Assembly (NCBI GenBank): GCA_020634315.1
Contig: JACKBV010000036.1
Coordinates: forward strand, 1-40,410
DNA: 40,410 nucleotides
Source: Ardenticatenaceae bacterium
GTDB taxonomy: Bacteria; Chloroflexota; Anaerolineae; Promineifilales; Promineifilaceae
Direction: 5' to 3'
Under the pieces are notes generated by a model that did not search any database, was not told the origin of the DNA, and saw only the letters and a list, made by a program, of their open reading frames with translations. Below are positions 37,766 through 40,410 of this stretch, piece after piece (within the stretch, counting starts at the first letter, position 1; the number at the start of each line of letters is the position of its first letter). The position numbers were made by a program, and so were the translations under genes.

Positions 37766-39186
37766 ACTGGCACAGTCTACGCGCACGCATCCTTTTCACC
37801 TACACTGGCCTCATCTTCGTCGGCTTTGTTGGGCTGGCCTTCATTGCTGGCGGGCAAATATCAACAGCAACCACTGAAGATTATGAGCGTCGGCTGGCAG
37901 AACAGGTGGAACTGGTGGCACGCGGGTTAAAAGACCCGATTGAGCACGCCTATGAAGGGGAAGTCAGCGAAAGCACTTTGCTCAATTTGCTAACAGAATA
38001 CGGCCGTAACGCCAATCTCGACATTTCACTTCTCTACCCGGATGGCCGTGTCTGGCTGCAAACGGCCGTTATCCCCCTTTCCCCCAACCTGCCCGAAATC
38101 AGCGCCGCCCGCAATCGCCAAATTACATACGACACACGCGAGGATGATGCAGGTCAAGTCACAATCTACGCGGCGGCGCCCGTCACTGAAGATGGCAGTC
38201 TCATGGCGATTATTCACTTTACCGCCCCCTTCACCGCAGCTCGTGCCCTGATCGCCCAAAGATGGCTTTCGCTGGCCGGTGTCGTGCTTCTGCTCACCGT
38301 CGCCACGCTTCTTGTCAGCCTGGGGCTTTCCACTTCACTGACTCGCCCCCTGGCCGAATTGCACAGCTCGGCAGTACGCATCGCCGATGGACAGTTTAGC
38401 CACCGCTTACCGACAACACGCCAGGATGAGTTAGGACAGCTAGCCGCCGCCTTTAATCACATGGCTGCCCAGGTCGAAGCCATGATTGAAGAACAGCGCA
38501 CTTTTGCCAGCAATGCCTCTCACGAACTGCGCACGCCGCTCACGGCCATTCGCCTGCGCAGCGAGGCGCTACGCGAAAATCTGACCGACGAGGCGACTGC
38601 CCGGCAATACATTATTGACATTGACGACGAAGCCCGGCGTTTAAGCGATCTGGTACAAGACCTGATTTTGCTCTCGCGCTTTGATTCGGGTCGGCTGCAA
38701 GTTGGGCAAGAGCAAATTGACCTGGCGCGATTGGCACGCCAGCTTTACCAGGAAAACAACCCACAAGCTGCCGCCAACGGACAAACCTTGACGTTAAACG
38801 TTCCGGCCACATTGCCGCCAGTCGCCGCCAGCCTCACCCATTTGCGTGTTGTCTTTCACAACCTGCTCACCAATGCCCTGAAATATACGCCCCCCAATGG
38901 CCGCATCAATTGGCAAATCACACAAGAGGGCAATTGGCTGGTGAGTGTCATTGAAGATGACGGTCAGGGCATTCCCCCTGCTGATTTGCCGCATGTCTTT
39001 GACCGCTTTTATCGGGTGGACAAGGCACGCGTACGGCAAACATCGGGCGTCGGGCTGGGATTGTCCTTAGTGCAAAGCATTGTCTTGTTTTACAATGGGG
39101 AAATTCGTATTGACAGCGCTGGAGTTGGGCAGGGAACGGCCGTTACCGTTCGTTGGCCCATCAGTGACACACCCATCCTCGATTAA
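37762..39186 (+). CDS. sensor histidine kinase
   Basis: 474 aa, overlapping the regulator gene by ATGA. It has an N-terminal span (about 10-30), an extracytoplasmic region (about 35-160) with no recognised ligand-binding domain, a second span (about 168-190), HAMP (LTRPLAELHSSAVRIADGQFSHRLP), a DHp box with His254 (SHELRTPLTAIRLRSEAL) and a complete HATPase domain (LLTNALKYT, EDDGQGIPPADLPHVFDRFYRVD, GVGLGLSLVQSIV). It should phosphorylate the regulator at 37064. Confidence 0.95.
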   Translation: MNWHSLRARILFTYTGLIFVGFVGLAFIAGGQISTATTEDYERRLAEQVELVARGLKDPIEHAYEGEVSESTLLNLLTEYGRNANLDISLLYPDGRVWLQTAVIPLSPNLPEISAARNRQITYDTREDDAGQVTIYAAAPVTEDGSLMAIIHFTAPFTAARALIAQRWLSLAGVVLLLTVATLLVSLGLSTSLTRPLAELHSSAVRIADGQFSHRLPTTRQDELGQLAAAFNHMAAQVEAMIEEQRTFASNASHELRTPLTAIRLRSEALRENLTDEATARQYIIDIDDEARRLSDLVQDLILLSRFDSGRLQVGQEQIDLARLARQLYQENNPQAAANGQTLTLNVPATLPPVAASLTHLRVVFHNLLTNALKYTPPNGRINWQITQEGNWLVSVIEDDGQGIPPADLPHVFDRFYRVDKARVRQTSGVGLGLSLVQSIVLFYNGEIRIDSAGVGQGTAVTVRWPISDTPILD

Positions 39187-39199
39187 ACAAGGCAAACAC

Positions 39200-40366
39200 A
39201 TGACAACATCCTCATTAACCCAACAAATCCAAGGGAGTCAAACCGGCCGTATTCTCCGCGAGTTCGTCACCAATTCCGCCCTTTTCCCTGTGTTTGACGC
39301 CATTCGCGCCAGCAGCGTCACCGGTCTTGGCGAATATCTGCGAGAGCCGCCACACTACCTCATTTTCATAGCGGCCGGCATTCAGGCGTGGCAGTTAGGC
39401 AGGCAACCCAACTTACGCTGGCCCTACCGTTCACTTGGCAACCTGATCGCGCCAACCCTCTACACTCTAGTCGATATGATATTGGAAGGACCTGGCGAAT
39501 TTTGGGCAGCGCCCAATCATATCGTTTACTGGGTTTTTGCCATTGGCATGGCAATCGTATATGCGCTTGAGGGAATTGCGCCCGCTCGCAAAACCTGGTT
39601 CATCCTCAGCGCCAACCTTTGGCGCGTTTTGCTCTTCCCTGTCCTCTACGCTGTCTCAGAACTGTCCACAGAGCTGCCCACAATAAGCAGTCTGCGTATC
39701 TACTGGCTCGAAAATAGTGGGCATCGTTTCATTTTTTGGGCGGCAATCTTTTTTGGATTGCTGCTGGGCGCACGCGACGTACAGCTCGATCGCTACCTGG
39801 CAGTTTTGCGCCGGGTTGCCCTGCAACTAAAACAAGTGTCGGAATGGAGTCTGGCTCCCGATTTGCTGGCAAAATCTTTACAAGACGCCTCTACGTTACA
39901 GCAGCGCCGCGTCGAACGAGCTGTTTTGTTTATGGATGTGCGTGGCTTCACGCAGTGGAGCGAGAACAAACCACCGGAACTGGTTGTCGGTATGCTCAAT
40001 CAATTTTATGAAGAGGCTGAAAGTATTGTGATGCAGTATGGCGGCCATAAACCTCATTTTACAGCCGATGAACTGCTGACATGGTTTGAACAACCGCAAC
40101 AGGCAATAGATACGGCCGTTCACCTCAACCAACAAATCCATCGCCTGCTTCACCCTTATCAACTCTCTGTAGGCATTGGCCTGCATTGGGGATCTGTCGT
40201 TGAAGGATTAATGGGATCATCCAGCACACGCAACTACAACATTATTGGCGACACCGTTAACACCGCCAGCCGCCTTGTCTCGGCTGCCAAACCGGGAGAA
40301 GTGGTTGTGTCCAGCACACTGGCGCAACAACTAAAACCAGCCCCACAATGGGTCGAAAAACGGTAA
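39200..40366 (+). CDS. membrane-anchored class III adenylate/guanylate cyclase with an early stop
   Basis: 388 aa from ATG 39200, with AAGG 8 nt upstream; a longer frame from 39080 overlaps the kinase. About five hydrophobic spans (52-190) precede a class III catalytic domain (about 236-388) with the metal-binding Asp246 (FMDVRGFT), Asp290 (HFTADELL) and GDTVNTASRL (Asn354, Arg358). After KR the frame hits TAA at 40364-40366. The same frame then continues ITAKGKQDPLEVLL, which looks like the normal C-terminal end of such cyclases (cf. KGK-x-x-P). One base change (TAA to GAA) would restore it. The short loss may or may not affect function. Confidence 0.85.
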   Translation: MTTSSLTQQIQGSQTGRILREFVTNSALFPVFDAIRASSVTGLGEYLREPPHYLIFIAAGIQAWQLGRQPNLRWPYRSLGNLIAPTLYTLVDMILEGPGEFWAAPNHIVYWVFAIGMAIVYALEGIAPARKTWFILSANLWRVLLFPVLYAVSELSTELPTISSLRIYWLENSGHRFIFWAAIFFGLLLGARDVQLDRYLAVLRRVALQLKQVSEWSLAPDLLAKSLQDASTLQQRRVERAVLFMDVRGFTQWSENKPPELVVGMLNQFYEEAESIVMQYGGHKPHFTADELLTWFEQPQQAIDTAVHLNQQIHRLLHPYQLSVGIGLHWGSVVEGLMGSSSTRNYNIIGDTVNTASRLVSAAKPGEVVVSSTLAQQLKPAPQWVEKR

Positions 40367-40410
40367 ATCACCGCCAAAGGCAAACAAGACCCCCTCGAAG
40401 TATTGCTGCT
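40367..40410 (+). other. in-frame remnant of the cyclase C-terminus
   Basis: The frame of the cyclase continues past its stop as ITAKGKQDPLEVLL up to the window edge. This is the expected end of a class III cyclase domain. Either the stop is real and removes about the last 15-20 residues or more, or it is a sequencing or assembly error. Confidence 0.6.

Larger units (their letters stand above)
632..40118. repeat. dispersed palindrome ACGGCCGT (about 47 copies)
   Basis: Counted by eye, about 73 CGGCCG sites, about 47 ACGGCCGT and 27 AACGGCCGTT occur in the window. The 27 begin at 709, 1058, 1948, 2903, 6998, 7634, 10252, 18383, 18834, 19199, 20936, 21643, 25754, 26250, 26791, 26877, 27688, 28318, 29041, 29693, 30683, 32537, 32797, 35972, 37160, 38061 and 39135. 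Flanks often extend the match toward GGNAACGGCCGTTNCC. Nearly all are inside genes. A random sequence of this length and composition would hold about one copy of the 8-mer. Confidence 0.9.

Overview
The window looks like a single chromosomal segment of a free-living bacterium, most plausibly a Chloroflexota member of the Anaerolineae type. That placement is inference, from Pro/Thr-rich surface proteins, lipoproteins with short lipoboxes, a PF10131-like membrane protein, a bacterial cyclic-2,3-diphosphoglycerate-synthetase-like GTPase, and the overall gene mix. No phage, plasmid, insertion sequence, transposase or CRISPR array was seen. Coding density is high on both strands and the genes are mostly housekeeping.

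Layout. 1-328: 22-bp tandem repeats and a hairpin. 329-6625 (minus): fructosamine kinase, two related lipoproteins, a tiny membrane protein, RNase Y, RecX and RecA. 6689-9055 (plus): GNAT acetyltransferase, glycine-rich membrane protein, pterin carbinolamine dehydratase; then an initiator tRNA on the minus strand. 9372-17571 (plus): ATP-grasp protein, glucan phosphorylase, OsmC protein, small membrane proteins, a stand-alone receiver overlapping a PHP/AlbA_2 fusion gene, a palindromic-repeat island and a MogA/MoaB-type molybdopterin protein. 17704-23528: SurE, an RlmI-like methyltransferase, nicotinate phosphoribosyltransferase, an Ala/Glu-rich lipoprotein and the cDPG-synthetase-like GTPase. 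23968-26622 (plus): Xer recombinase, purine nucleoside phosphorylase, an anchored Pro/Thr-rich protein. 26631-31774 (minus): RsmD-like methyltransferase, large membrane protein, succinyl-CoA ligase (sucC-sucD). 32064-36868: membrane protein, SurA-like foldase, the rpsF-ssb-rpsR operon, an RluA-type pseudouridine synthase and a haem-binding protein. 37064-40410 (plus): an OmpR-type two-component pair followed by a membrane-anchored class III nucleotide cyclase with an in-frame stop just before its expected C-terminus.

The most striking property belongs to no gene. The palindrome ACGGCCGT is scattered through the whole window, about 47 copies by eye in 40.4 kb, of which about 27 are AACGGCCGTT. 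Roughly one copy of the 8-mer would be expected by chance. The flanks often extend it toward GGNAACGGCCGTTNCC. It lies mostly inside genes, in all reading frames (read as Asn-Gly-Arg, Thr-Ala-Val or Arg-Pro-Leu/Tyr), and is scarce in the recA-recX and rpsF-ssb-rpsR blocks. It resembles in behaviour, though not in sequence, the HIP1 palindrome of cyanobacteria. Other non-coding structure includes the 22-bp minisatellite at the left edge, an island of four AACCTCC/GGAGGTT palindromes spaced 40-43 bp apart, and a polypurine microsatellite that has entered a membrane-protein gene.

All counts are by eye, and no database or folding search was run.
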